Below, piece after piece: positions 10,860-22,910 of a DNA stretch of 64,000 nt. The stretch is from Norana najaformis (Eukaryota > Annelida > Clitellata > Crassiclitellata > Hormogastridae): NCBI GenBank assembly GCA_964023275.1, contig OZ029918.1, forward strand, positions 19,386,361 through 19,450,360, written 5' to 3'. The number at the start of each line of letters is the position of its first letter. The stretch's first letter is position 1. A program made the translations under genes and the position numbers. Below the pieces are notes generated by a model. It searched no databases and was not told where the DNA came from. It saw nothing but the letters and a program-made list of their open reading frames with translations.

Positions 10860-11945
10860 CTCAAAATTCAAAATGTGTGCCCTCCTCCTCCACACCTACC
10901 ATTCTAACCTGCGGCGTCCCTCAAGGCTCAGTTCTGGGACCCCTTCTTTTCCTACTCTAAACTGCCGACATCCTACATATAATATCGAAGCACGGTCTGC
11001 ATGGTCATCTCTATGCCGACGACTCTCAAATCTACGGGTCATGTCGCCCTGATGACACTGATGTCCAGCACCTAAGGACCGTCTCCATGAGCTGCATCAG
11101 TGACATCGCTGACTGGATGAAATGCAATTGGTTCCAGCTGAATTCATCCAAGTCAGAATTTCTCTGGTGCTCATCTTCACGTAGGGTGGACAAATTAGAC
11201 GCTAGCCCTTTAGTCATTGGTGAATGTGTTGTTGAGCCAGCGACTTAGGTTCGTGATCTTGGCCTCCTACTCAACAGCGATCTCTCAATGACATCACACA
11301 TTACAGGACTTGTGAGGACCAGCTTTGCCATCCTGAGACAGCTAAGATTTGTCTCTTGGTCCCTCACAAAGGACGTAATTCGCCTACTTGTACAAAGTCT
11401 AGTCCTAAGTCGAATTGACTACTGCAACGTTGCCTTCGCTGGCTTGCCACAATGCAGAACCCTTCGGCTTTAGGCAATCATCAACGCCGCTGCTCGTCTG
11501 GCCTCTCGGACTAGCAAATCCGACCATTTCACACCCGTGCTTCAGGACCAATTTCAGGGGCTAAGGATCAGCGAACGCATTAAATTCAAACTTTGTCTTC
11601 TTACATACAAATGTCTGAACAACTGTGCACCACGCTATCTTGCAGACAGCATCAGGCTGCTATATGATGACCCCAACCAACTGCGACTGTGATCATCAAA
11701 CTCCGCCAATGTCTTTGTACCAGCAACTAAGACTAGAATGGGTGATCGGGCCTTTCGGGTCGCTGGTCCGCATGCCTGGAACAGCCTTCCGGCATCCATT
11801 CAGGAGTCCAAAAGTGTCAACCTCTTTAAAAATAAGTTGGAATTCTATTTACTTCATAACTCCTAGTTCTTGAGCTGACTTTTGACTTTGTAAAGCACCC
11901 GAGAAGTATCGTGCTACTAACGATGCTATATAAATTATCAATTAC
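10860..11945 (+). mobile_element. CR1/L2-like LINE, C-terminal RT region
   Basis: Frames in order: CGVPQGSVLGPLLF (near 10910-10960), LYADDSQIYGS (near 11010-11040), a SRIDYCNVAFAGLP block (11405-11450) and the Leu-rich tail, ending near CTATATAAATTATCAATTAC. Each block sits in a different frame or is separated by stops, so it is a decayed 5'-truncated copy. Confidence 0.8.
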
Positions 11946-12044
11946 ACCCATGCACTGTCTGTGGGCATATCAGTGGAAGTACCAAATGCGAATGCTCATG
12001 ACTCGCCAAGTCTCCCATTATAACAAAAGTAGCAAATGTATATG

Positions 12045-12330
12045 TCTATCATCATCATCATCATCATCGTGGGTAATTGTAAATGTAATTTGACATTTAT
12101 AAAGTGTCACTTCAAGAATAAACTCATCGGAAAAATAAACTCATCATGCTCCTGACCCAAAGCAGGAAAACCACTGTCAAACAAGTCAGTCTTCAGGCGC
12201 CTGCGGAACAGCGGAATTGACAAACTGAGGAGCTCGAGCCACATCTCTTAAGACAGGTTATTCCAGCTTCATGAGGTGGCTGACTGGTTTAACACTCGCT
12301 GACTTTCCTGTGAGGCACTTGCACAAACTG
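12045..12330 (-). mobile_element. LINE 3' end fragment (minus strand)
   Basis: An ATC microsatellite (12049-12068) is followed by TTTGACATTTATAAAGTGTC and a stretch that reads as the reverse complement of a LINE-B-like 3' terminus (compare 16010-16179 and 22780-22910). Non-coding remnant. Confidence 0.5.
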
Positions 12331-13985
12331 ATACTAGGTGTTAGCAGCATAAAATGTAGTCTAAACCTTAGTGCATGTGCTATTTGTCACTTTGCAGAGT
12401 TCCCTACTGCATCTAATTGAAAAGCACCTTTTACAGAATATGTAGCATTTCTCCAATATTCATATGCTTCTATGCTTATATGAATAAAATGTACGTATGT
12501 AGTTAAATCTATGTTTGGTGGTATTATGAATACTTGTGCTTAATTTAACATAAAAGCCAGCAGTTAGCTAGGATTAATGTTAAATTATTAGGTAGCATAG
12601 ATGGGTAGTATAACTATTACTGTTGACTGTGGAGAACAGTAGGACACTGTCTCATGGGTTCTACAAGAGCAGAGATTCAGCGGAGGATTTTGAATTAAAA
12701 CGGCTAGATCAAAGTTGTCTGCTCAACGTTGATGCGTTGCACACATCACCATTGCAGTTTCAGTTGAGAGTTGCGCTTCGACCATCAAGGATGAAGGATG
12801 TGTCAGTTATGAGGCGATTTTCCAACTCCATATCGTATCGACCATTGCGGTTTCAGTTCAATGGTTAAATGCTCTGTGAAGTTAGTTGTGCGAAGTTACG
12901 AGTATTTCGTGCAAGAGTTTTCAAAAACTAGTGCGATTTCACTAGTGGCAAACATTGACTTGGCAGAATTGGAATTGGCCTGAACCGTGCGTTGGTTGGC
13001 TTTGAAACGATGTAGATCTTCGAGTCATCATGAGTTTGACGTCAGATTCAATGATGGACTAAGTTATAAAGTGTATAACTGGAGAAACTATAGAATTTTT
13101 TCTGCAACTACAAGAGACTGTGAACTTCTTACTGTCCGCTTTGTACGCAACAAATTGTGAGTTTTATCATCGTTATGTCTTAGAGTGAGGGACATTGCTT
13201 TGCACGAGTAACTGGACATTCTCCATAACTTGATTGAGAGAATCAGCAATCACCTTATGATGCCTACAGCTCAAGCAAGAGGGAAATGCTAGCTGTCTTT
13301 GGAAGGGTAATGTACTTAGTAAGTCTAATTAAGACTATTATTGGCTTATAAGTAATAAATAAGGGACCTAAACAAGTATTGATAATTGTTTGACTTATTT
13401 ACTGTACATTAATCTAATTAACATTTTAATTATTAAATGTATTTTATATAAACCTATGAGCCATTTTTATGTGAACTGAAATGCATAGAGTCGATCATTA
13501 GACTCTATGATACATTATCTGTTGGAATAATCTTATAAAAGTAACTAGCTGGTAAGATCCAACCGGCTGATGACTCGATAGAAAGAATGCCGTTACAGTG
13601 TCTACAGCTGTATGTCATTATATATACAGCACCTACTAAGAACCCCTTTAAGGTGCTTGTCACAGTTCATATAAATTTTTCAGTTCAAATATCTGCACTC
13701 TGTGGATGGTCATGGTGCAAATTACACAGGTTGCTTATACCCTGTAATGGGTATAAGCAACCAGTGAAAGAAGTGTAGATTGTTGATCAACCTAATTTAA
13801 TGTGAGCTTATTTGCATAGAAAGGACAGTGGTTCCCATCCTTGAAGCAGATTAAGCAAGAGTACCTATAATTAGAGCCAGAATTAACATTCGCAAACTAT
13901 GTATGAGGGGCCCTTATCGTACTGCACATGGAATAATGAGATGCTGTTAAAGACAAGTTATGATCAAAATGTGGGATGTTGGGTC
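12331..13985. other. Unassigned intron sequence
   Basis: No recognised transposon protein or repeat end. An 81-codon + frame (12623-12868) contains two related CCATTGC(A/G)GTTTCAGTT stretches but no domain. A perfect hairpin lies at 13729-13762. Confidence 0.4.
13729..13762. repeat. Perfect 14-bp inverted repeat with 6-nt loop
   Basis: GGTTGCTTATACCC at 13729-13742 is the exact reverse complement of 13749-13762, with loop TGTAAT. The stem can be extended by three more pairs past one A-A mismatch. Confidence 0.9.
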
Positions 13986-13992
13986 AGTGTCA

Positions 13993-14620
13993 TATTATTA
14001 TTATTATTATTATTATTAAATAGACATTTATAACAGGTGCGGTAAACAACAGCCTCAAAGGCGCGTGCAACGACCCTAAAAAAGTAATATTGGGTAATAT
14101 CATGGTTTATAGGTCGGTAGGAATGCACAGAAATCTAGGCATACCTATTAAACGTGTAAGTTTTAAGCTTCTTTTTAAAACTTGTTATTGGAAGAGTGCT
14201 ATCTTTGATGCTAGTCGGTAAGGCATTCCACACTGGGGTAAGAATAACAGAATCCACAAGAGCCAATTGTAGTTTAAATCTTTGGAACTTTGAGATTTCA
14301 GATAGTGACAGAACGTAAGCAGGATCGACCAGGATCTGACGCAACCAGAATGCAGAACCTGGGTAGAGTCAACTGTGTGCTGACATTTGTAGGCAGTCAT
14401 AGCTAGTTTGTGGTCAACACTTTGTGGAAAAGACAGCCAATGTAATTGCTGCCTCATCAGATCTGACAAACTGGTTGAACTTGGCAGACAGAGTACGAGT
14501 ATCATATGCATCATGTATTGTAAATATAAATCCCAGAAAATTTTCAGTGCCATACAATAGCTGCATCAGGCAGACCATCTCATTATTGGCGCTACATCAA
14601 ACGAGGTCAAATTGCTGCTC
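13993..14620 (-). mobile_element. LINE 3' end (minus strand) with ATT tail
   Basis: The minus frame includes SKFQRFKLQLALVDSVILTP, VWNALPTSIKDS and SFKKKLKTYTFN, the usual C-terminus of CR1/L2-like ORF2 (xxWNxLPxxIxxSxxxxxFKxxLKTxLF). The tail is an ATT microsatellite at 13993-14020. Confidence 0.75.
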
Positions 14621-14684
14621 AAGTAAGTGTTCAAAGACATACACATCAGATAACTTTAATGCTGGGAAGTTTGAAAGCTATCTA

Positions 14685-15590
14685 CTGTATTTTCCGGACT
14701 ATAAGTCACACCTTAGTATAAGACACAGTGACACAAAAATGGCAAAATTTTTATGAAGGCAATACTTAGTTCGTATTGGTATACAGGACGCACCCACACA
14801 CAGATTTCTGGTATCAATGTGCGTAAGCCATTTGTTAACGATGGCTGTATATACGTGGTCATTATTAGCAAAAAAATTGCTCAAACATAGCTTTGTTGAA
14901 ATAAAATTACTTTTGCACTTTTCAATTAAAGATTTCCAGGATTTGTTGTTATTTGTGATTTGTTAGTAATTACTTGGTTCTTTAAGTAAATCCAGGCAGC
15001 TGAAGGCATCCAATGATAATATACTGAACGATAGTAAAGCAGTTATATGTATTCAGTAAATTTTCTGCCTCCCCAAAGCCCCTGTGTGGCCCAGCGCGCA
15101 TTCCTGACCTCCTCTTTTGCCACCCCTTCCAAGAAAGCCACCACGTAGGCTTGGCACTCCGCTTCTCTCAAGCCTTCCGCAGCACGGCGTAGGTAGTAGG
15201 ACACGGAGGGGGCGGAGGTTGCAGAGGTGAAGGTCACAGCAGAAATTGCAGGCCAGGTCGTAGGACACGGCAGAGGTGGGGGTTGCAAGGATGTGGCAGA
15301 GGGAAGCAGAGGGTGCAGGGGAAGGAGGGCTAGCAGCCAAGGGGCACTGCAAACTCTAGTGGTTGGTATGGACGCCATCTGCAAGCCAAGTACTGCTTTC
15401 GCTATGTATATTCCACTTTTGATACATGTGATTTACTTTAATTTAAATCATTATTAGATTGGTCTTTGCCGACTATATATAACTACTTCGAAAAATTTGT
15501 AAGATTTCCGCACATAAGTTACACCGTTAAATAAGATGCAGCCCTAGAAGTTCATATAAGAAACTGCGACTTACTGTATGGAAAACACAG
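14685..15590. mobile_element. Pogo/Tigger-like MITE with GC-rich core
   Basis: The left end is CTGTATTTTCCGGACTATAA and the right end, on the other strand, is CTGTGTTTTCCATACAGTAA. Both abut TA (14683-14684 and 15591-15592). The terminal motif with ATAAGTC-type subterminal repeats is one I recognise from pogo-group MITEs in many animals. The core at about 15060-15360 is markedly GC-rich and G-strand skewed, unlike its surroundings. No transposase domain is visible. Confidence 0.75.
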
Positions 15591-16009
15591 TAATGTTTGT
15601 TCAGTTGTTCATTAAATTGACAACATGCATCTGTGGTACACTATGCACATCACTTTAGGAAATTTGCTTTATACAAAAATACATAGTACTTACATATAGT
15701 TACCACAAGAATTTTCTTTATGCCACTTTCTGTGACTTTAAGACGTGTACATTTCTGTCTTAAACTAAAGATTGTTGGGTTCTGCAGAAGGCCTTTGTTT
15801 TGCCTACCTTTTCATTTTTATAGATTAGTTCTTTATACACGGAATTTGCTAGGTAATTCTTGACTTCTGCTGCGACCAAGTCTGTGTTTCGGAGTTCTCG
15901 ATTCCATGACAGATTTCATGTGTTTCTAATGGTGTTTTGGTTAGATGTGATCGAAAAGTGATTGCCAATCTGGACCAGTCCACCTTTAAAGTGTGGATAT
16001 GTTTCACTT

Positions 16010-16179
16010 CGTAATCGTAGTCATAAATTTGTAAAGCGCCTCTTCAAGGTAGCCTCATCAGAGGCGCTCCCTGCCCATCCCAGAACTGGGGAATAATACG
16101 GTCTTCAAGCGCTTATGGAAGAGAGAGGGGGAGAGGGAGAGACGCTCCCATCGAAGGTCGGCAGGTAGCCATAGTTATG
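16010..16179 (-). mobile_element. 3' end of LINE family B (separated from its body)
   Basis: The reverse complement aligns with the 3' end of the + LINE-B copy at 22740-22890: CCGACC, the CT-rich run, TTGAAGACCGT, TATTCCCCA, GGGAGCGCCTCTGATGAG and CGCTTTA. It continues the minus-strand LINE-B body that stops at 19112, so LINE A (16180-19108) was inserted between the two parts. Confidence 0.75.
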
Positions 16180-16467
16180 CTCACAATGGATCACCTGGTC
16201 TACAGTTTGCTTCATGGAATGTGCCCTCACTTTCAGACAAATTTGCCTATGTCTCAGACTGAACAGGAATCTCATATGGATCTGTTGGTGATTACCGAGA
16301 GTTGACGTATTGGCTCGGATGATGTTGCAGTTCTCCGGGCTGCACCTCCGGGTTTTTCCATCTTTTACCGGCCAAGGGCCTCTGGTCTTGGAGGACAGTC
16401 AACCTGTGGTGGTGGAATTGTTGTTTAGTATCATTCAGCTCCGCGTATCTCTTTAATACACCTTGAC

Positions 16468-17151
16468 ATGGAATTAACTACCTTTGAGGCTCTGTGTCTT
16501 AGCATTCCCACTACACATGGTTCTGTTACTGTTTTAGCCGTCTACAGACCTGGCTCTACAGCTCTTACCAGTACATTTTTTGAAGAGTTTGCTTCTGTTC
16601 TTGAAAGCATTGCCACTAGAAATAGTCAACTTGTCATCCTCGGTGACTTCAATATTCACCTTGAGAAACCGTCTCTTCCTTCCACAGAGCGTCTTCTTGA
16701 TTTAATGAATCAATTTGGCCTGTATCAACATATTAAAGAACCTACACACCTTCACGGAGGCATCTTGGACTTAGTTATTACTCGTGATGACTGCTCTCTT
16801 CACGACATCCGAATTCATCCACCTGTCGCTTCGGATCATGCATTGATCGAATTTGGACTTCCTCATCTTCATCTGCTCCCTATTCACACGTTACGTTTTA
16901 TGCGGGGATGGATATCATTGAATCGGCAGGAGTTTGCAGAGGTGCTCCGCAGAACTCCTCTTTGTGCTGATCCCCGTACACATGATGTCTTGTCCATTGA
17001 TGAACTATTCAACTTATACTTGACTACTATGACTGATCTTTTGGATAAGATACTTCCTCCGCGGTTCGTCAAATCCAGGCATCGTCCTCTCGCTGCCTGG
17101 TTCGATGGTGACTGTCGTCGACTTTGCAGGCAGACACGTTGTTTGGAGTGA
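16468..17151 (+). pseudogene. LINE-A endonuclease domain, truncated
   Basis: The frame shows the apurinic-like endonuclease (APE) signature NSQLVILGDFNIHLEKPS and the active-site block HPPVASDHALIEFGLPH. The N-terminal catalytic block with the expected VITESWH is present upstream at about 16285-16310 but in a frame broken by stops. The ATG at 16468 is simply the first Met in the open stretch, not a native start. The frame ends at a TGA where copy 2 reads CGA-like coding sequence (FCRTRDP), so the domain is dead in this copy. Confidence 0.8.
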
Positions 17152-17312
17152 CATTTCCGTCGTACAAGGGACCCTATCCATCGCTCGGAATGGATCGCAC
17201 AACTGAGATCTCTCTATCGTCTCTACCGATGGAAGAAAGCTGAATACTGGGAGATGAAAGTCACCCATCACGAAAAGGACCAAAGCGACTTTGTTCATCT
17301 ATTTCAGGTCTA

Positions 17313-18017
17313 TTGGGTCGCTCTTCTTGTTCTTCTGGTATGCCATCATTCACCGCTAGTGACTTTCTTACCTTCCTAACCAAGAAGATTCAGGGTCATT
17401 GTACAGCTACTGCGGGGTCTCCGCTTCCGCAATTCTCCGTTACTGGATCCGTCTTCGATGCCTTTGGTCCGATATCGGAGTCGGAACTATGCCAGATTAT
17501 TCGATTATCTAATACGAAGTCATGTGAACTTGATCCTCTTCCACCATTTGTTATTTTGGACATTTTAGATGTTTTGTTACCATATCTATTGTTCATATTT
17601 AATAGATCTCTTCTGGAGGGGCATCTCCCTGAATCACAAAAGCGGGCTATCATTTTCCCATCTCTTAAAAAACCTAATCTTGATCCTAATGACCTTCATA
17701 ATTATCGCCTATTTCTTTCCAAAACTCTTGAGAGACTTGTTCCCCTTCAATTGTTACCCTGTGTTGAAGATTCAGGACTTATGCCTCCTGGTCAGTCTGG
17801 TTTTAGGCGTCATCACTCTGCTGGATCGGTTCTTTTGTCACTCCTTTCGGACATTTATTCAGCCATTGATCAGTCTCACATTACCCTCCTTGCACTCTAT
17901 GATGTCTCTGCTGCCTTTGACACGGTTGATCGTAATATTTTGTTACGCCGTCTTGAGCTATCTTTTGGCCTCTATGGTGCTCCTCTTCACTGGTTTCTTT
18001 CTTATCTTAGCGGTTGA
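17313..18017 (+). pseudogene. LINE-A reverse transcriptase, first half
   Basis: The 234-codon frame holds LKKPNLDPNDLHNYRLFLSK, SGFRRHHSAGSVLLSLLSDI and VSAAFDTVDRNILLRRLELS, the fingers and first palm blocks of a CR1/L2-like RT. The usual RPISNL after NYR is missing, leaving NYR joined to LFLSK, which looks like an in-frame deletion. The frame stops at TGA after LSYLSG. The remaining RT blocks resume at 18024. Copy 2 shares both the deletion and the stop. Confidence 0.8.
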
Positions 18018-18023
18018 ACACAG

Positions 18024-18551
18024 ATGGTTATTCTCGGAGACTCCCATACATCCTGGGTTAAAGTTGATATTGGTGTTCCCCAGGGCTTGGTTCTTGATCA
18101 TCTTTTATACATTTTGTATACTGCTGATATCCCTTCCCTCTTTACTAAACACTTGGCTGTTGGTCATTTGTATGCGGATGACGTCCAGGCTTTTGTTCAG
18201 GGACTTCCATCTGCGCAGCTTGCTCTTGTTGGTAAGATTGATACCCTGACTCATGATATTCAACATTGGATGTCCTGCAATCGTCTTTGCCTTAATCCTG
18301 CTAAGACTCAGTTGATCTGGTTTGGTTCTAAATACCCTCTCGCTCAGATTGACTACTCTTGCTTATCTGAAGCTTTCCCCTATTTTATGTTTTCGTCTAG
18401 TGTTTGTAACCTGGGCTTTATACTTGACTGTAACCTTATCTTCGCAAACCATGTCTCTAGTTTTGACTCGGTCTTGTTACTATCAATTAAGGTGCTTAAG
18501 AGTTATTCGTCGTTCTGTTTCTTCCTCTGTCTTTATTACTGTGATTCATAA
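18024..18551 (+). pseudogene. LINE-A reverse transcriptase, palm with YADD
   Basis: The frame continues the RT directly after the in-frame TGA: WVKVDIGVPQGLVLDHLLYI and then HLYADDVQAFVQGLPSAQLA, which supplies the catalytic YADD. NPAKTQLIWFGSKYPLAQID follows and then the C-terminal block, which loses frame near 18540. The Met at 18024 is probably internal to the ancestral protein. Confidence 0.8.
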
Positions 18552-19111
18552 CATGATCTGCTGTTGCATTGATTACTGAAACTCTGAACTTGCTGGTTTG
18601 CCTAAGTATCGGCTGTTCTTGCTTCAATCGGTACTAAATTCTGCGGCCAGGTTAATATGACATCTTTCCCGTTTCTCTCATATCTCAGATTACATCATTC
18701 AGCATCTTCATTGGCTCCCTATCCTCTCTTGAATTCAGTTTAAACTATTGGTAATTACTCTGGTAATTAGAGCTTGCATGGTCAGGCTCCAAAATATCTT
18801 TGTGATCTAATTTGGCCTCCACACTCTAGTACCTCATCCCGTCACGTTCTCTAGATCGTCTGGATCTATTTGTTCCTCGTGTTAGGTCCTCATTTGCTTA
18901 GCAGAGGGCTTTTGCTGTTATTGGCCCATCTCTGTGGAATGAACTTCCGCTATAGTTTCTTGCATGGGTCACTGTTGGTGATAGAGATCAGTAAGCTCGT
19001 TGTTTAAAGACGTTCTTATTTCCCAGGGGCTCTCATGCTGGAAGCGCCTCTGAGTAGTTTGTTCTGTAAGAAGTGCTGTATAAGTTATCAAATACAATAC
19101 AATACAATAAG

Positions 19112-22010
19112 CAGGGCCAGCAATAGCAAAGCTGTGGCGCTGAGGGGTGGCAGTTCGATCTAGAGGGATGGTGGGATCACCCTGAACCAACGAACGCAGT
19201 GGTCTGCAGCCAGGAAGAGAAGAATGGCAATGCAGAGCTCCCTTAGATATAACGGAGCACAACCAACAAGACAGTTCCGCATGAGGGTCAAGATTTTGAA
19301 GAGGATACGCTCCCGTATTGGGACCCAATGGAACTGTGCCAGCATAAATGAAGAAATGTGGCCGAACTTAGGAATGCCACCAATCTGGCGAACTGCAGCA
19401 TTCAAGACAGACTGGAGTTGTGCAGTGTAGCAGGATCCTAATCCTACGAGGACAGCATTGCCAAAATCTATTCTCGAGCAGATGAATGCATGGACCAGGG
19501 TAGTTGCGGCCTCGGTCATGAGGGAGCGTCGAATGGTGCAAATTTGCCGTAGATGATAAATGCAAGAGCGACAGACATTCTTTATGTGCTCTTGTAAAGT
19601 GGGTTCTTGGTCCAGAGTCACTCCCAGGTTGCATACTGAAGAGGAAAAGGAGACATGGGGAAAAGATAAGGATAAGCTCATCTTATCAATCTTTGAAAGT
19701 TGGACAGAACCGCCGAGCCAGATAAATTGGGTCTTGTTAGGATTTAGGTGATTAGATTTCAGCCAAGCCTCAAGTACCCTCCGAACCAGTGAAATCGCCT
19801 CAGCAGCTGGGCCCTGGGTGTAAGCCTGGGTGTTGTCAGCATATTGGTGGGACACCACCCCTGTTGAGAACAGGATCAGACTCAGGTCAGATGTGTAGAG
19901 AATGAAAAGGAGTGGAGCCAATACTGAGCCCTGTGGAAATCTCATTGTTACCGGGGACCACCTAGAGCACGTAGAACTGAAAATGACAAATTGAGAGCGA
20001 CCAGATATGACCAAATGAGGAGAACCAAGAGAGAGCAGGGCCAGAGATGCTGAATGACCTCTCAAGTCGCTTCAGGAGAATACTGTGATTGACAGTGTTG
20101 AAGGCAGCACTAATATCAAAGAGGGCGAGAAGGGTCACATGCCCCCGGTCAAAAGCCCCTAAAGTATCTGAGAGGATGCAGGTAATAACTGATTCAGTTG
20201 AGTGAGGTCTTCGGAAGCCCGATTGTTGGCTGGGTAGGAGGGAGTTAGCCTCAAGGTATTGCATAAGTTGCATTGACACGTGTTTTTCAACCAATTTTGA
20301 TAGGAAGGATAAATTTGAGATGGGACGATAGTTGGACATATTGTTTATGTCTAGGCGTTTGAGGGAAAGAAAAACAATGGCCCATTTCTGAGAGGTTGGG
20401 AGGGAACCCTCGCCCAAGGAAGCATTAAACATTAAGTGTAAGAAAGGTAGTAAAACATCCACAAATTCCTTTAGAAGAAACGGCGGCATGGAGTCCAGTT
20501 CACAAGATTTCGATGGCTGTGTTAGCAGCAGCTGGCATAAACCCTCCATGCAGATTGGTTGAAAGATCGGCTTATGGCAGTCGGTTGGGGGGAAGAGTGG
20601 AGGAGAGGCACCTTCAGTAGAGAGGCCGACTGATTCCAGTTTGTCTTGGGTAAAAACCAGGTAGTCGTCAGCTGTGAATGACGGATGAGATGGTGTAGGT
20701 CTTGATGTTGTGCGCCTGAGGAGCTTGGAGAGCAACGTCCATAATTGGCGTGGGTTAGATTTTTCACGTTCAATTAGATCCTTCCAGTATCGCATCTCTC
20801 TCTGAACTCACCATGCATCTGGCACAGTCGATGATTCCAGATGTTGCGATCAGTTGGGCTGCACATACGTCTGAAGCGGCATTCAAGTCGTCTTACATCT
20901 CGTCGAAGGCTCCGGCTAGCATCGTTGTACCATGGTGAGAGGGGTCTCTGACAGGTCCTGATGGTTTGGAGGGGGAGAAGACGATCTATCAGGGAGCAGA
21001 TGGTGGTGTCATAGATCGCAAATAATTCTTTAGGGGTGTGTTGCTCCAGAGTCGATAGATCACTCAGTAGTGGACTACTCATCAGGCCAGCTCAAAAGGC
21101 CTCCCAGTCCAGGCCCCTCTAGCCCCAGCAGGATCTTATTGCAAAGACTGGTTGCGAATGGAAGTGAGGTGTCGTGAAAGTAATGAGGCCATGGTCCGAC
21201 ATGAAAGGAGGCTCTACCTGGAGGTCTTGTTATTATCGCGTTGAGCCAGCCGCTCAACTTGTGTGTAGGCTTGGTGACATGTTGGGTCAAGCCAAACTGG
21301 TACAGTAAATTATTGAGACGAAGTACTTCCGGAGAGTCACTGTCCTCGACGTGACCGTTTAGGTCACTGGTGATGACAAGTTGACAGTTGTACAGTAAGT
21401 AGCATATAATTCTAGTAGAGAGGCAAACTCTGAGATGAACGTCGACAAGAGCTGGGAAGAGCCTGGACGGTAGATGGTGAGGAGGACGAAAGGACCATGC
21501 GACATTGAGCAAGTCAGGCAGAGAGACTATAAGGTGGTTGGTGTGATGGGAAGGGGATTAATTTTAGTCTTTAGGGAGTCTTTGAAGTATACGACTATAC
21601 CCCCATGATTCTGTACTGGAGCCATTCTCTGCAAAGAAGACGATCAAGGGAGGTCATAGTAAGAGTAGCCCTGTGGAGCAGTGCGACGGACTGGAACATC
21701 AGCAGATGACGAGTGCCATGTCTCTGTAACGGCAAGGATGTCCAGATCTTTAGCCACGATGGAATTAGCGACCTTCATGAACTTGCTGCACAAAGACTGG
21801 ACATTCCATGTGGCCAGCCTGTGACCGGCAGAGAGGAAGTATCGATCAGTGGTGTAGTCGGCCGAGGGAACAGATCCAGAAGTGTCCTGTGGGGATCTGT
21901 ACATGGAGGAGGACGGGAGGAGGGAACTGTGCTGGGCGCCAACGAGCGAATTGTAGTCGGACACTTGATCTCAAGGTGGCGGATTGCCATAGATATAATC
22001 GGCAGCGGCG
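19112..22010 (-). mobile_element. LINE family B, endonuclease plus RT (minus strand)
   Basis: The minus-strand order is endonuclease (HRLATWNVQSLCSKFMKVAN and ILAVTETWHSSSADVP at 21964-21644; QLVITSDLNGHVEDSDSP near 21370), linker, RT first half (20795-19962; KLVEKHVSMQLMQYLEANSL, LFDISAAFNTVNHSILLKRL) and RT second half (20065-19160; FPQGSVLAPLLFILYTSDLS, HQYADNTQAYTQGPAAEAIS). The palm motif is YADN instead of YADD. Several frame changes make it non-functional. Its own 3' end lies at 16010-16179 across the inserted LINE A. Confidence 0.85.
19962..20795 (-). pseudogene. LINE-B reverse transcriptase, first half
   Basis: An open frame of 277 codons. It starts in the linker (RRTTSRPTPSHPSFTADDYL), runs through SNYRPISNLSFLSKLVEKHV (RT block 1), SGFRRPHSTESVITCILSDT (block 2) and ISAAFNTVNHSILLKRLERS (block 3), and loses frame at the block before FPQGSVL. 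The overlapping frame 20065-19160 takes over. Family: CR1/L2-like. The Met used is the first in the open frame rather than a native start. Confidence 0.8.
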
Positions 22011-22029
22011 GAGGCTGTTTCTGTGACCC

Positions 22030-22910
22030 TCAGGTTGCTCCATGCATCGGCGGCACTCGAGGCCTGTCTAAAATCCAACCATCTTCGCTTGAACCCCAGC
22101 AAAACCCAGTTCATCTGGCTTGGTGGTCCCATCCAACTCTCAAAGATTGACATGGCAAATTTATCCCTGCTCTTTCCTCATGTCTCTTTTCATTCCTCGG
22201 TGCGTAACCTGGGAGTGACCCTGGATCGGGAGCTCACGTTGCGGGAGCACATAAATAATGTCTGCCTTACCTGTTTTTACCACCTTCGCCAAATACGCAC
22301 TATCCGACGCTCCCTTTCAACCCGGGCCTCCATCACTCTAGTCCACGCATTTATCTGCTCCAGAATTGACTTTGGAAACATGGTTTTGCAGGTCGTGGAC
22401 CCTCCTCCCTCTCCCAACTTCAGTCTGTCCTAAATGCTGCAGCTCGCTTGATTGGCAGCATTCCTAAGTTTGGCCATATCTCCTTATTTATGCTGGAAAA
22501 ACTCCACTGGCTTCCAATCCGAGAACGCATCCAGTTCAAAATTCTGGCCCTTGTGTGCAGCTGCCTTGTTGGCAGTGCACATATTTATCTAAGGGAGCTC
22601 TGTGTCCCTGTTTCTTCTGTCCCTGGCCGCCGACTGCTGCGATCGGCAGTCCAGGGAGACCTGGTAGTTCCTACGGCTCGCACTACTACTGCACAGCGTC
22701 GCAGCTTCGCCGTTGTTGGCCCTGCCTCATGGAACAACCTGCCTGGTGACCTTAGGTGGGAATTCCTCTCTCTCCCTCCCTCTCTATTCTGCAAGCATTT
22801 GAAGACCGTGTTATTCCCCATTAGTCATGGGAAATTGGGCCGGGAGCGCCTCTGATGAGTTTTGTCTTGAAGTGGCGCTTTATAAGTATTTGATTACGAT
22901 TACGAATTGA
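22030..22910 (+). mobile_element. LINE family B, 3' part (plus strand)
   Basis: Encodes LKSNHLRLNPSKTQFIWLGG, SLLFPHVSFHSSVRNLGVTL and HISLFMLEKLHWLPIRERIQ, parallel to the minus-strand LINE-B copy. It ends with GGGAGCGCCTCTGATGAG, then CGCTTTATAAGT and a TGATTACGATTACG tail (about 22890-22905). It starts head to head with the minus-strand LINE B at about 22010-22030. It is 5' truncated, with one frame break near 22395-22450. Confidence 0.85.

Larger units (their letters stand above)
16180..19108 (+). mobile_element. LINE family A, copy 1 (5' truncated)
   Basis: Begins inside the endonuclease at a point equivalent to 53556 of copy 2 and runs to a CAATACAATACAATA tail at 19091-19108. It encodes the endonuclease C-terminal part, the RT thumb/palm blocks GVPQGLVLDHLLYILYTADI and HLYADDVQAFVQG, and a maturase-like C-terminus. 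CR1/L2-like by motif. From about 16480 it is near-identical to copy 2 by eye. The first 300 bp carry extra changes, including stops, and a TGA follows LSYLSG at 18015-18017. Confidence 0.88.

Noticed and set aside
15043-15384. 113-codon Pro/Leu/Ala-rich minus-strand frame as a gene
   Set aside because: It lies in the GC-rich core of a MITE, is low complexity, and the opposite strand is equally open.
19962-20795. 277-codon frame as a host gene
   Set aside because: It contains the reverse transcriptase blocks of LINE B and is a retrotransposon remnant.
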